From positions 1-64,000 of the forward strand of contig NZ_FNDH01000013.1 in the NCBI RefSeq assembly GCF_900100485.1: DNA of 64,000 nucleotides, read 5' to 3'. The position numbers and the translations under genes are program-made. This DNA is from Nitrosomonas sp. Nm132. Lineage in GTDB: Bacteria > Pseudomonadota > Gammaproteobacteria > Burkholderiales > Nitrosomonadaceae. A model generated the notes under the pieces. That model searched no databases, had not been told where the DNA came from, and saw only the letters and a list, made by a program, of their open reading frames with translations. Within the stretch, counting starts at the first letter, position 1; each line of letters begins with the position of its first letter. Shown here piece by piece: positions 40,641-47,561 of this stretch.

Positions 40641-41057
40641 ATGAAATCACGTATCAAATGGCAGGACGGCATTCATTTCACCGGCGAAACAGAAAGTGGC
40701 CATGCAGTCCAGATAGATGGCGCACCGGATATCGGTGGAAAAAATCTGGGACCCCGCCCGATGGAACTAATCTTGCTGGGACTCGGCGGCTGCTCCTCAA
40801 TCGATGTCATTCTGATTCTGCAGAAAAGCCGTCAGGAAATCACCGACTGCGTCGTGGAAATCGATGCCACCCGGGCTACCGAAGATCCCAAGGTATTTAC
40901 CGATATTCACCTGCACTTCATCGTAACCGGAAAAAACCTGAATGCCCAACAGGTAGAACGCGCGATCAATCTCTCCGCAGAAAAATATTGCTCAGCCTCT
41001 ATCATGCTAAAGAACACAGTCAATATCACCCATGATTTTGAAATCGTTGAAGGATAG
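40641..41057 (+). CDS. OsmC/Ohr family protein, YhfA type
   Basis: A 138-residue thiol-dependent peroxidase-like protein. The cysteine in LLGLGGCSSIDVI corresponds to the first redox cysteine of OsmC proteins. The second conserved cysteine stands in LSAEKYCSASIMLKNTV. AGGAAAAAGACTG gives the ribosome site. MITE copy C ends 32 bp before the start, so the natural promoter may be within or beyond the element. Confidence 0.9.
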   Translation: MKSRIKWQDGIHFTGETESGHAVQIDGAPDIGGKNLGPRPMELILLGLGGCSSIDVILILQKSRQEITDCVVEIDATRATEDPKVFTDIHLHFIVTGKNLNAQQVERAINLSAEKYCSASIMLKNTVNITHDFEIVEG

Positions 41058-41377
41058 TTCTGCAAAATAGAACCGGATGAGTCGATTCCATTCTTATCTG
41101 GTTCTGAAAACCCCCTATTCAATTCTTCCACGTCAATCGACCCAGAAAACCTCCCCTCAGACTCATTTAATAAATCTGAAATAACCGCTTTTTATCGGGC
41201 TGTTCCTTCCCTCACGGCACAACAAACTTCCACATAATCTCAAGCATAAGGTTTTACGTAGCGCTTGCCGCCAGACTCTGATTCATCTCTCGGGACAAAG
41301 TGAATCATTGCCTGGCTGTTCTGCTATTCCGCTATCGTCTGAACACTCTTGATCAACACACTCAATTGCGAACGATT
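41058..41377. other. Intergenic region upstream of the secreted-protein gene
   Basis: 320 bp containing the hairpin at 41069-41105 and presumably the promoter of the next gene. I see no gene and no convincing promoter boxes. Confidence 0.4.
41069..41105 (+). terminator. Hairpin after the OsmC gene
   Basis: AGAACCGGATGAG pairs with CTTATCTGGTTCT (two G-T pairs in RNA) 12 bp after the stop. The tail is not T-rich, so this is a stem that may act with Rho or as a 3' stabiliser. Confidence 0.45.
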
Positions 41378-42859
41378 ATGAATAAATGGACTGCAATAAG
41401 TAATGCCATGATGCTGGTTATGATGCTGATATTTTCCTGTGTAGTCTTCTCTGCGGAGGCGACAATACGGCCACCAGGAGGCACCACCTCATCAGGTGGA
41501 GGCACCTCATCGGGCGGATCATCAGGCAGTAGCACCGACACCAATCAGATTGATCATCTAGAGCTTGTGGTAACCGTGATAAAGAATGAAAAGCCGGAGG
41601 CCTCGGGAAATCTGTTTGCTGAATTAGATGGCCTATCCCTCAGGTTACTGAATAGTCCCATTGGAAATTATGGTTTTCTGGACATCTCTGCAGCCGGCAG
41701 TTTTCGTTATGTCATAAAGAACGATCTGCCGCAGGTTCAGGCTTTGGGCCTCAACGATGTCGCACAAGAAACTTTTCTTTACCAGATTATTACTACCAAT
41801 GACAACACTATTGATGCCAAGCTGACTGTTTATATTCTTGGTAATCCCTCCGTATCTTTTGATAATGTCGAGATTGAGTTCAACAATAGCTCCAATGAAG
41901 CAAGCCCGATTCATGCAGGAAGCGCTTCCCAGATGGGGCAGTATATGCGCGGTCAATTGACGAGTCCCGATGACCGGGACTGGTTCATAGTCAACAGCCT
42001 CGGCAATGAAATCATCAACCTGGAGCTCTGCCCGGAAGGCTCACAGTGCAAGGATGAAAAAGGCTGGGTAATGTACGTTTTCGATGCCGATAAATTTGAA
42101 AGTGAAGGCAATGAAGACAAAACTGTCACTCTCAGGACTTATATAGACCGCACCAATGAAACGCTATCTACCACTCAAGCAAATCATTTCTATTTACTTT
42201 ACGACAAAGGCTTCTTCAATAATAGCCTGATTGGCATCATTGATCCCTGTTTCGGTGACCGGCGCACCCTGGATATCGGGGTAGGTCAACAACCCAAAAA
42301 TTATCTGGTGCTGATCACCTCACCCTTATTCAGGAGTAGTAGTCTTGATCCTCAAATAAACAATGATGTGGAAGGATGTGGCGCTGGGGATGTAGTACTA
42401 GAAAGAGTGAAAGCTACTCTTCCTGGTGGAACTAAGATCATTGAACAATTCATCACCGCATTCCCCTTCTCCGACGATCAATATACCCTGAGAGTCACGC
42501 GTACCGGCGCTGATCCCTTCGCTGTCCTCTCTCCCGATAGCGTAGCATTCGACGCAGTCGGCCGGAAAGCCCATGTCGCCAGGATACGGGTAAATAATCA
42601 GCTATTTACTGCTGAACTGGAGCAGCTGAATACCCCGACAGATGCCAATATCTTAACCACGTTCGGCATCCGGTCGATCCAATCACTCAGCGAGCCGTTA
42701 ACGGCGGATCCTTATCTGCCAACCTATAATCCGGTTAACCAGATCGTTAAATTTCCTCAAGTGCTCGATACTCAATCCGGTGCCGTGTATTCAGTCGAAA
42801 TGCTCTATCAGCCCGAGAGTAATACGCTGAATCTGCTTAGAGCAGTGCCTGTTCATTGA
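41378..42859 (+). CDS. Large secreted protein of unknown function
   Basis: From the ATG at 41378 the product has a signal peptide (MLVMMLIFSCVVFSAEA) and then a low-complexity Gly/Ser/Pro linker (residues about 29-50). A beta-rich repeat region follows with AAGSFRYVIKNDLP, reminiscent of cadherin-like or VCBS segments. LTSPDDRDWFIVNSLGNEIINLEL resembles a pre-peptidase C-terminal (PPC) domain. Four or more cysteines suggest disulfides. The C-terminal half is not recognised. An earlier in-frame start (41300) would spoil the signal peptide. A terminator follows at 42888. Confidence 0.7.
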   Translation: MNKWTAISNAMMLVMMLIFSCVVFSAEATIRPPGGTTSSGGGTSSGGSSGSSTDTNQIDHLELVVTVIKNEKPEASGNLFAELDGLSLRLLNSPIGNYGFLDISAAGSFRYVIKNDLPQVQALGLNDVAQETFLYQIITTNDNTIDAKLTVYILGNPSVSFDNVEIEFNNSSNEASPIHAGSASQMGQYMRGQLTSPDDRDWFIVNSLGNEIINLELCPEGSQCKDEKGWVMYVFDADKFESEGNEDKTVTLRTYIDRTNETLSTTQANHFYLLYDKGFFNNSLIGIIDPCFGDRRTLDIGVGQQPKNYLVLITSPLFRSSSLDPQINNDVEGCGAGDVVLERVKATLPGGTKIIEQFITAFPFSDDQYTLRVTRTGADPFAVLSPDSVAFDAVGRKAHVARIRVNNQLFTAELEQLNTPTDANILTTFGIRSIQSLSEPLTADPYLPTYNPVNQIVKFPQVLDTQSGAVYSVEMLYQPESNTLNLLRAVPVH

Positions 42860-42887
42860 ATGCGTGTGCATTGACGTACTGGGGTCA

Positions 42888-42914
42888 GGGTGATGAAGCG
42901 ATTCATCACCCTTT
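42888..42914 (+). terminator. Rho-independent terminator
   Basis: GGGTGATGAA and TTCATCACCC form a perfect 10-bp stem around GCGA, followed by TTTC. It ends the secreted-protein transcript. Confidence 0.7.
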
Positions 42915-43072
42915 CACCCGCCGCCCTTGAATTTCAGTATTCAATGCGTCAGGCAGTAACCACCAGCGGGCATAGCGCCGCATGTGCTTCGTTTAATGTT
43001 TCAAGACCGGGAAAAATAAGTCGTTATGTTAATAAATGACAACCTTAATCCAGTTGAACAGGAGAAACGATC

Positions 43073-43765
43073 TTGATTCTGCTTGCCAGTTCCTGCGAAG
43101 AAAAACTTGCTCATTGGAAGCAAGGATTATCGGATATTTCTACCCTGATCTGCCTGACCGATCTGGATTCTCTCTCACATGAACTGATCAGAAGATCCCC
43201 TCCCATCCTTCTGCTTGATCATGACTTACTCGGTATAGACAGCCTGCAGATCATTGAAAGCCTGCTGGTGCTGAGCCCTAAAACCCGGATCATATTATCT
43301 ATCCACGGCCTTTCCGATGAAATGGAGTGGGCGTTATTTAAATCGGGCGTCAGGGGATTTTGCCTGGACACCATCGAGCCTGAACAAATCAAACGCGCAG
43401 TCAAGGCTGTCTGGCAAGGCGAACTATGGATCCGGCGTAAGCTGGTCCAGCACATGCAAAATGAGCTGGCCATAACCTTGCAAGAAAAAAAACAAATTGA
43501 ACGCGCAGTAAATAGCTTGCTTGAAAATTTAACCCGGCGCGAATATGAAATCGCCATCCTGGTAGGGCGCGGTGAAAGCAACAAGCAAATTGCCAGACAA
43601 CTGGATATCACCGAACGAACCGTCAAGGCACACCTGACCGAGATATTCCGCAAGCTGGCCATTTCAGATCGAATCAAGCTGGCCCTGCTCGTCAAGGATA
43701 CCGCCGCCACATCGAATCAGACAGACATCGATCATGACAGCGACTACCCCACCATTTCTGTCTAA
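43073..43765 (+). CDS. LuxR/NarL-type response regulator, atypical receiver
   Basis: TTG start with AGGAG upstream at 43060. The N-terminal domain resembles a response-regulator receiver: the phospho-acceptor could be the Asp of LLLDHDLLG (near residue 49), and the region LSIHGLSDEMEWALFKSGVRGF matches the later part. The usual N-terminal acidic pair is absent (MILLASSCEEKL), so phosphorylation may be lost. The C-terminal LuxR helix-turn-helix LTRREYEIAILVGRGESNKQIA, with ITERTVKAHLTEIFRKL, is complete. No sensor kinase is adjacent. Confidence 0.85.
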   Translation: MILLASSCEEKLAHWKQGLSDISTLICLTDLDSLSHELIRRSPPILLLDHDLLGIDSLQIIESLLVLSPKTRIILSIHGLSDEMEWALFKSGVRGFCLDTIEPEQIKRAVKAVWQGELWIRRKLVQHMQNELAITLQEKKQIERAVNSLLENLTRREYEIAILVGRGESNKQIARQLDITERTVKAHLTEIFRKLAISDRIKLALLVKDTAATSNQTDIDHDSDYPTISV

Positions 43766-43786
43766 TACAAAATTCAACCAGCATAG

Positions 43787-43817
43787 TAGGGTGGATAAGC
43801 AGCGCGTCATCCGCCGC
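43787..43817 (+). repeat. REP sequence (GGGTGGATAAGC type), unit 1
   Basis: GGGTGGATAAGCAGCGCG followed by TCATCCGCC forms an imperfect palindrome, as in betaproteobacterial REP repeats. It lies 15 bp upstream of a RAYT transposase start. Confidence 0.8.
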
Positions 43818-43831
43818 ATGCTACTTGGTTA

Positions 43832-43888
43832 ATGCCGAACTACCGGCGCAATCGCATCCCAGGCGGAACCTACTTCTTCACGGTTAAC
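43832..43888 (+). pseudogene. REP-associated (RAYT) transposase, N-terminal fragment
   Basis: The ATG opens MPNYRRNRIPGGTYFFTVN, which is the characteristic N-terminus of RAYT (IS200-like Y1 HUH) transposases. At codon 18 (GTT-AAC) the sequence enters MITE copy D and the gene is lost. A REP lies immediately upstream, as expected for this gene type. Confidence 0.75.
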
Positions 43889-44052
43889 CCGAATATTTCA
43901 TAAATTGGCACGTGCCCTCACTTGTCTTTTGATTAATAAAAAAGATTTTGCTCAGTCGGGTGTATGAATCACTACACCACGCCTTCTCAAAACTTCCCTA
44001 TTAATCAAAATCCTGCGTGATCATCACGCGAATTTATGAAATATTCGGGCTA
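43885..44052 (-). mobile_element. Palindromic MITE, full copy D (reverse orientation)
   Basis: 168 bp from TA to TA, inverted relative to copies A-C. It joins a RAYT 5' fragment (left) to a BrnT toxin 3' fragment (right), two genes that would not normally be fused. Confidence 0.9.
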
Positions 44053-44054
44053 AT

Positions 44055-44123
44055 GAGTCTTTTATTCGCATCATTTCTGCGCGCCGCGCCGAACCTAAAG
44101 AGGAATCTATTTATGCTTTCTGA
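44055..44123 (+). pseudogene. brnT: BrnT-like toxin, C-terminal fragment
   Basis: The frame reads ESFIRIISARRAEPKEESIYAF then stop. The (I/V)RIISAR-A motif is the typical C-terminus of BrnT ribonuclease toxins. Everything before it is absent, with MITE copy D in its place. It overlaps the start of the antitoxin gene by 11 bp, the normal brnTA arrangement. Confidence 0.7.
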
Positions 44124-44397
44124 ACGCTTAAAAAAACGTCTGCAAAAAGACCGTCCTATGACATCTATCACGATACGCATTCCGGTTGATGTTGTGGAAT
44201 CCATGAAGGAAATTGCGCCGCTTAAGGGTTTCTCTGGATACCAAACACTGCTGAAATCATACATCAGCGAAGGATTGCGCAAAGATGAGGAACGCTATTC
44301 CAGTGGGTCAACAGCGCGATTGATCGAGGCACTAAAAAAACATGGGGTCTCCGAAGCCATCATCGAAGAAGCCACACGTGATCTAACATCGGTATAG
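44113..44397 (+). CDS. CopG/BrnA-like antitoxin, orphaned
   Basis: A 94-residue basic protein with a ribbon-helix-helix-like stretch, TSITIRIPVDVVESMKEIAP, followed by YQTLLKSYISEGLRKDEER. Such antitoxins follow brnT, and here only the toxin tail remains. The ATG at 44113 overlaps the toxin stop. A later ATG at 44158 is possible. Without toxin and promoter (both removed by MITE copy D) its expression is uncertain. Confidence 0.7.
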   Translation: MLSERLKKRLQKDRPMTSITIRIPVDVVESMKEIAPLKGFSGYQTLLKSYISEGLRKDEERYSSGSTARLIEALKKHGVSEAIIEEATRDLTSV

Positions 44398-44411
44398 CCG
44401 GATTCAGGGCT

Positions 44412-44481
44412 GCAGGATATGCCGGGAAACGAAGCGCATCAATCGCGAACGATGTACTTCATTACGTTCAGCGCCTCCTGC
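44412..44481. repeat. REP-like repeat (second type), unit 1
   Basis: Begins GCAGGATATGCCGGG and ends CAGCGCCTCCTGC, with GAAGCGCATC and ATCGCGAACGATG inside. Near-copies lie at 44771-44840 and 45797-45862. Confidence 0.7.
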
Positions 44482-44495
44482 GGCACTGAACAGAT

Positions 44496-44730
44496 TTACT
44501 TGCCAGAGGCTACTTGCTCAAGCCGTTCGGCAAGCCAAATCTTGATGATGGACTGACGCGTCACACCGAGCCGACTAGCTTCCCTATCGAGGGACTCAAG
44601 CATCCAAGTCTGGAAAATCCACATTGATTCTTCTCTGTTTTTGCAAAGGTCTACGCGCCTGCGAAAGATCTAGGACTGCAGTGATATCCTTGCCGCCATT
44701 AAAGTCGGTGTCAAATTGCTTAGCTTTCAT
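44496..44730 (-). pseudogene. CopG/BrnA-like antitoxin, frameshifted duplicate
   Basis: About 90 percent identical to the intact gene at 44855-45088 at an offset of 358-359 bp. One extra base (CCAAGTCTGG against CCAATCTGG, near 44609) breaks the frame in the middle. Together with the flanking REP-like unit it makes a tandem duplication. Confidence 0.8.
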
Positions 44731-44770
44731 ACAAAATCTCCTCTTCTGGACGTGAACGACGAACAGAGCT

Positions 44771-44840
44771 GTAGGATGTGCCGAGGCACGAGGCGCATCA
44801 ATCGCGAACGATGTACTTCATTACGTTCAGCGCCTCCTGC
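44771..44840. repeat. REP-like repeat (second type), unit 2
   Basis: GTAGGATGTGCCGAGG to CGCCTCCTGC, part of the tandem duplication that includes the antitoxin gene. Confidence 0.7.
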
Positions 44841-44854
44841 GGCACTGAACAGAT

Positions 44855-45088
44855 CTACTTGCCAGAGGCTACTTGCTCAAGCCGTTCGGCAAGCCAAATC
44901 TTGATGATGGACTGACGCGTCACACCGAGCCAACTGGCTTCCCTATCGAGGGATTCAACCATCCAATCTGGAAAATCCACATTGATTCTTCTCTGTTTTT
45001 GCAAAGGTCTACGCGCCTGCGAAAGATCCAAGATTGCAGCGATATCCTTGCCGCCATCAAAGTCGGCGTCAAATTGCTTAGCTTTCAT
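44855..45088 (-). CDS. CopG/BrnA-like antitoxin
   Basis: A 77-residue protein starting at MKAKQFDADFDGGKD. The C-terminal ribbon-helix-helix reads RRINVDFPDWMVESLDREA and then SWLGVTRQSIIKIWLAERLE. This is the BrnA/CopG antitoxin pattern. No toxin of the BrnT type is adjacent; a HigBA-like pair lies just upstream on the same strand. An upstream ATG (45103) is also in frame. Confidence 0.8.
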   Translation of the reverse strand: MKAKQFDADFDGGKDIAAILDLSQARRPLQKQRRINVDFPDWMVESLDREASWLGVTRQSIIKIWLAERLEQVASGK

Positions 45089-45103
45089 ATAAAACATAAT
45101 CAT

Positions 45104-45403
45104 TCAATGACGAGCAACCTCGACATGCAATCGTAACCCGAGTGCTTTGATGACTCTCAGGATCGTGGAAAACTCGGGGTTCCCATCAGCAGACAAGGCT
45201 TTATAAAGCCCTTCTCGAGCCAATCCGGTATCACGCGCAAGCTGGGTCATCCCGTGAGCACGCGCAATATCACCCAAAGCAGCGCGAATCAAGCTGCCGT
45301 CACCCGGATCTTCCTCAATGCAAGCGTCAAAATAGAGCGCCATATCTTCCTCGGTCTTGAGGTGGTCGATTACATCCCATTTTTTAAGTTTCATCATATT
45401 CAT
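45104..45403 (-). CDS. HigA-like antitoxin (addiction module antidote, TIGR02684 type)
   Basis: 99 residues. The C-terminal half is a Cro/C1-like helix-turn-helix: AHGMTQLARDTGLAREGLYKAL, then GNPEFSTILRVIKALGLRLHVE. This is typical of antidotes paired with TIGR02683-type killers. It begins 9 bp after the toxin gene, so toxin and antitoxin form one transcript in the toxin-first order usual for HigBA. The first or fourth codon could be the start. Confidence 0.88.
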   Translation of the reverse strand: MNMMKLKKWDVIDHLKTEEDMALYFDACIEEDPGDGSLIRAALGDIARAHGMTQLARDTGLAREGLYKALSADGNPEFSTILRVIKALGLRLHVEVARH

Positions 45404-45412
45404 GACTGTCCC

Positions 45413-45703
45413 TTACAGTTTCCGCGCCAATTCAAGCGCGGTTTTGATATCTTGCTCCTGCGTACTCTTATCGCCCCCCGCAAGCAGCACAACAACTTCA
45501 ATACCCCGTTGCGCCAGATATACCCGATAGCCAGGACCGCAATCGATACGCAATTCAGAAATCCCCTTACCAATCGGCTTAGCGTCACCAAGATTCCCCT
45601 GCTCGACTCGCCGTAACCGGGCTTCGATACGCGCCTTGCCACGCTTGTCGCGTAGACTGGAAAACCACTCATCGAAAACATCTGTAGTGTAGATTGTTCT
45701 CAT
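45413..45703 (-). CDS. HigB/RelE-like toxin (addiction module killer, TIGR02683 type)
   Basis: 96 residues from MRTIYTTDVFDEWFSSLRD. Conserved RelE-superfamily segments are ARIEARLRRVEQGNLGD, then SELRIDCGPGYRVYLAQRG and VVVLLAGGDKSTQEQDI. Members cleave mRNA at the ribosome. It is intact and adjacent to its antitoxin. A six-codon longer version (45721) is possible. Confidence 0.88.
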   Translation of the reverse strand: MRTIYTTDVFDEWFSSLRDKRGKARIEARLRRVEQGNLGDAKPIGKGISELRIDCGPGYRVYLAQRGIEVVVLLAGGDKSTQEQDIKTALELARKL

Positions 45704-45796
45704 AGGACGACCGTATACCATAGTTTACAAATATGCAAGCGATAAAGCGCTTCAACCTAACGCCACATTCTTTATGCCATATGCAGTTCAAGTCCA

Positions 45797-45862
45797 ATGT
45801 GCCGGGAAACAAAGCGCATCAATCGCGAACGATGCGCTTCACTGCGTTCAGCACATCCTACG
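45797..45862. repeat. REP-like repeat (second type), unit 3
   Basis: AATGTGCCGGGAAACAAAGC to TTCAGCACATCC, with the shared ATCGCGAACGATG core. Confidence 0.65.
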
Positions 45863-45895
45863 ATGCTATGAGAATATTAGCCTTCGATAGCGTGG

Positions 45896-45925
45896 TAGGG
45901 TGGATAAGCAGCGCGCCATCCACCC
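45896..45925 (+). repeat. REP sequence (GGGTGGATAAGC type), unit 2
   Basis: TAGGGTGGATAAGCAGCGCG followed by CCATCCACCC, a palindrome just past the 3' end of the methyltransferase-like gene. Confidence 0.8.
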
Positions 45926-45933
45926 GTGCCACA

Positions 45934-46554
45934 TCAATACACAAACGGGATCAACCGGTAGCGCACATCAACCATGTAAGTGCGATAGGCCGGATCCTGA
46001 GCGAGATGCCTTTCCTCCCGGATGATACGGATGCAGAGAAATATTACCATCACGGTGTAAACCAGCAGATTCAAGAGCGTTGTATGCGCCAGCACATAGC
46101 CGCCAAATAACAGGGAATAACTCGCATAGAGCGGATGCCGCACAATACGGTACATCCATCCTGTTTTGATTTCACGCTTGGCGGCGACAAGTGCAAAACT
46201 ACGATTGAGGGAGACCAGACTGATGATCTGCAATAGGGTACCCGCTGCTATCAGGGTACTGGCCATGGGAAAAATCCCCCACTCTGCCGGACGGAAAAAC
46301 AGCGGTGCGAAAGTCCCAATCATCGCCACCAGCCAATCGGATGGCGTTGATGAAACAGTTTCCGGATGGCTACGGCAAATAAAGAATACGGCTGCCAGAG
46401 TTTCAGAAGTAATAACCAGCAACAGCGTCCACTCATATGTTTCTTGAAACTTGCTGAATTGCGCATAGGCAAAAAATCCATAGAGTGTTGCCAATAGCGC
46501 CCCGCTATACACATTGAATCTCTTGGATTCGATTATCTTTGCTAATGAATTCAT
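45934..46554 (-). CDS. Isoprenylcysteine-methyltransferase/NnrU-like membrane protein
   Basis: About 206 residues from the ATG preceded by GGGGAA. It has five to six hydrophobic helices. The C-terminal segment GWMYRIVRHPLYASYSLLFGG, followed by RIIREERHL, is the phospholipid/isoprenylcysteine methyltransferase (PEMT/ICMT) signature that binds S-adenosylmethionine. The substrate is unknown. The frame continues upstream to 46614 but crosses a REP. Confidence 0.75.
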   Translation of the reverse strand: MNSLAKIIESKRFNVYSGALLATLYGFFAYAQFSKFQETYEWTLLLVITSETLAAVFFICRSHPETVSSTPSDWLVAMIGTFAPLFFRPAEWGIFPMASTLIAAGTLLQIISLVSLNRSFALVAAKREIKTGWMYRIVRHPLYASYSLLFGGYVLAHTTLLNLLVYTVMVIFLCIRIIREERHLAQDPAYRTYMVDVRYRLIPFVY

Positions 46555-46593
46555 TTTTTCCCCATAATAAATATAAAAAGGAGGAGTGCAGAA

Positions 46594-46619
46594 GGGTGGA
46601 TAAACTTGCGCCATCCACC
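46594..46619 (+). repeat. REP sequence (GGGTGGATAAGC type), unit 3
   Basis: GGGTGGATAAACTTGCG then CCATCCACC, immediately upstream of the methyltransferase-like gene. Confidence 0.75.
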
Positions 46620-46875
46620 GTTTGATTGAAATTTACCCATGCCGAATAGCTGGAGTGTAAATATTCTGGCAGATGACGCGCTGCTCACCCGCCCTCTTTC
46701 TGCTCGCCTATCCACCCTTTTCATTATGTTAAAAAATAGCGTATCAAGCGTTATAGAACAAACCGCTAAACCTCTCGTATTTCGTGTTTATAAAGACGGC
46801 GGCTCTAATCCAGGAGATTTTAGGGGCAGAATGAAATGAGTAGATCAACTATGATCAACTGGCTATTGGCAGGCG

Positions 46876-46904
46876 TAGGGTGGATAAGCAACGCGTCATC
46901 CGCC
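46876..46904 (+). repeat. REP sequence, left half of a BIME-like pair
   Basis: TAGGGTGGATAAGCAACGCG followed by TCATCCGCC. The inverted partner lies at 47038-47067. Confidence 0.8.
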
Positions 46905-47037
46905 GTATTTGAGTCCAATCCAAATGATGATTTAAAAGCTGGAATCGGAATAAGGTGCATGGCTTAATCAGCGTGTATCCATGTTTTTAGCCTGCAACCC
47001 AAACCCACCCGTTTTAGCCCGTGGTTGTTTGGTTTTT

Positions 47038-47067
47038 GGGTGGATGGCGCGTTGCTTATCCACCCTA
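47038..47067 (-). repeat. REP sequence, right half of a BIME-like pair
   Basis: GGGTGGATGGCGCGTTGC then TTATCCACCCTA, the reverse complement of the unit at 46876. Confidence 0.8.
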
Positions 47068-47091
47068 CCGGGTTAACAGCAAAATAAAGAC

Positions 47092-47146
47092 TTTTTGCTG
47101 TTCTGTTTCAGCCATCACGACAGCGTCCTATTTAATATAGTTCGCC
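47092..47146 (+). promoter_or_regulatory. Shared control element upstream of flp
   Basis: Aligns without gaps to 48395-48449 upstream of rcpC, with about 43 of 55 bases identical. Conserved blocks are TTTTGC, GTTCTGTTTC, CATCA-GACAGC and AATATAGT. The last block contains TATAGT, a possible -10, but no -35 box is at the right distance. This suggests an activator-dependent promoter used by both transcripts. Confidence 0.55.
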
Positions 47147-47170
47147 GGTCACCTTACTCTGCCCGCAGGT

Positions 47171-47200
47171 TGTACCAAAGTACGATGTACCACAGTACGA
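47171..47200 (+). promoter_or_regulatory. Tandem 15-bp GTAC repeats upstream of flp
   Basis: TGTACCAAAGTACGA is followed at once by TGTACCACAGTACGA (one mismatch). Each unit is itself partly palindromic. They lie about 100 bp before the pilin start, as expected for a dimeric regulator site. Confidence 0.4.
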
Positions 47201-47301
47201 TAGGCGCAGCATGCGTGATTGGCCACAATGACACCCGTGGCGTAACAAAACAAAGTCACTTTTTAAAAGAGAACTTTCTTAACCTTGATAGGAGAAATAC
47301 C

Positions 47302-47490
47302 ATGAACAAACTGATTCAATCCGCAAAACAATTCATTAACGACGAGCAAGGTATGGGTGCCGTTGAGTACGCGTTGATCGTTGCTATTATGGCTGCAGGA
47401 ATTGTAATTACATGGCCTAGCCTCTCAAGCGCATTAGATTCAGCATTCACTGCCGTCAAAAATAACTTAGCAACTCCACCTGCTCCTTAA
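47302..47490 (+). CDS. flp: Flp/Fap-type major pilin
   Basis: 62 residues, the structural subunit of the tad pilus. The prepilin site is G-MGAVEYALIVAIMAAGIVI: cleavage after Gly18 with Glu +5 and Tyr +6, as required by TadV. AGGAGA precedes the ATG by 7 bp. The long upstream open frame is not part of the gene. Confidence 0.93.
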   Translation: MNKLIQSAKQFINDEQGMGAVEYALIVAIMAAGIVITWPSLSSALDSAFTAVKNNLATPPAP

Positions 47491-47532
47491 CTAGTCTAAT
47501 TATATTTAGATAGTAGTTAATTTGGCTAAATC

Positions 47533-47558
47533 CATCACCCGGTCACTACCGGGTGATG
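47533..47558 (+). terminator. Hairpin at the flp-tadV junction
   Basis: CATCACCCGG and CCGGGTGATG form a perfect 10-bp stem around TCACTA, followed by TTTAT. It could end most flp transcripts. Its right arm also contains the GTG and the first ATG of tadV, so it can mask that start. Confidence 0.6.
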
Positions 47559-47561
47559 TTT

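Larger units (their letters stand above)
46620..47301. other. Non-coding region with REPs and flp control sites
   Basis: Holds two opposed REPs (46876-46904 and 47038-47067), a 55-bp control element shared with rcpC (47092-47146) and tandem GTAC repeats (47171-47200). The open frame at 46639 has no ribosome site and no recognisable product. Confidence 0.6.

Noticed and set aside
45413-45703. Phage or defence island around the toxin-antitoxin genes
   Set aside because: No restriction, phage structural, integrase or other defence gene is visible near the modules.
46639-46839. 66-codon plus-strand frame
   Set aside because: Lies among REP repeats with no ribosome site and no similarity I recognise.
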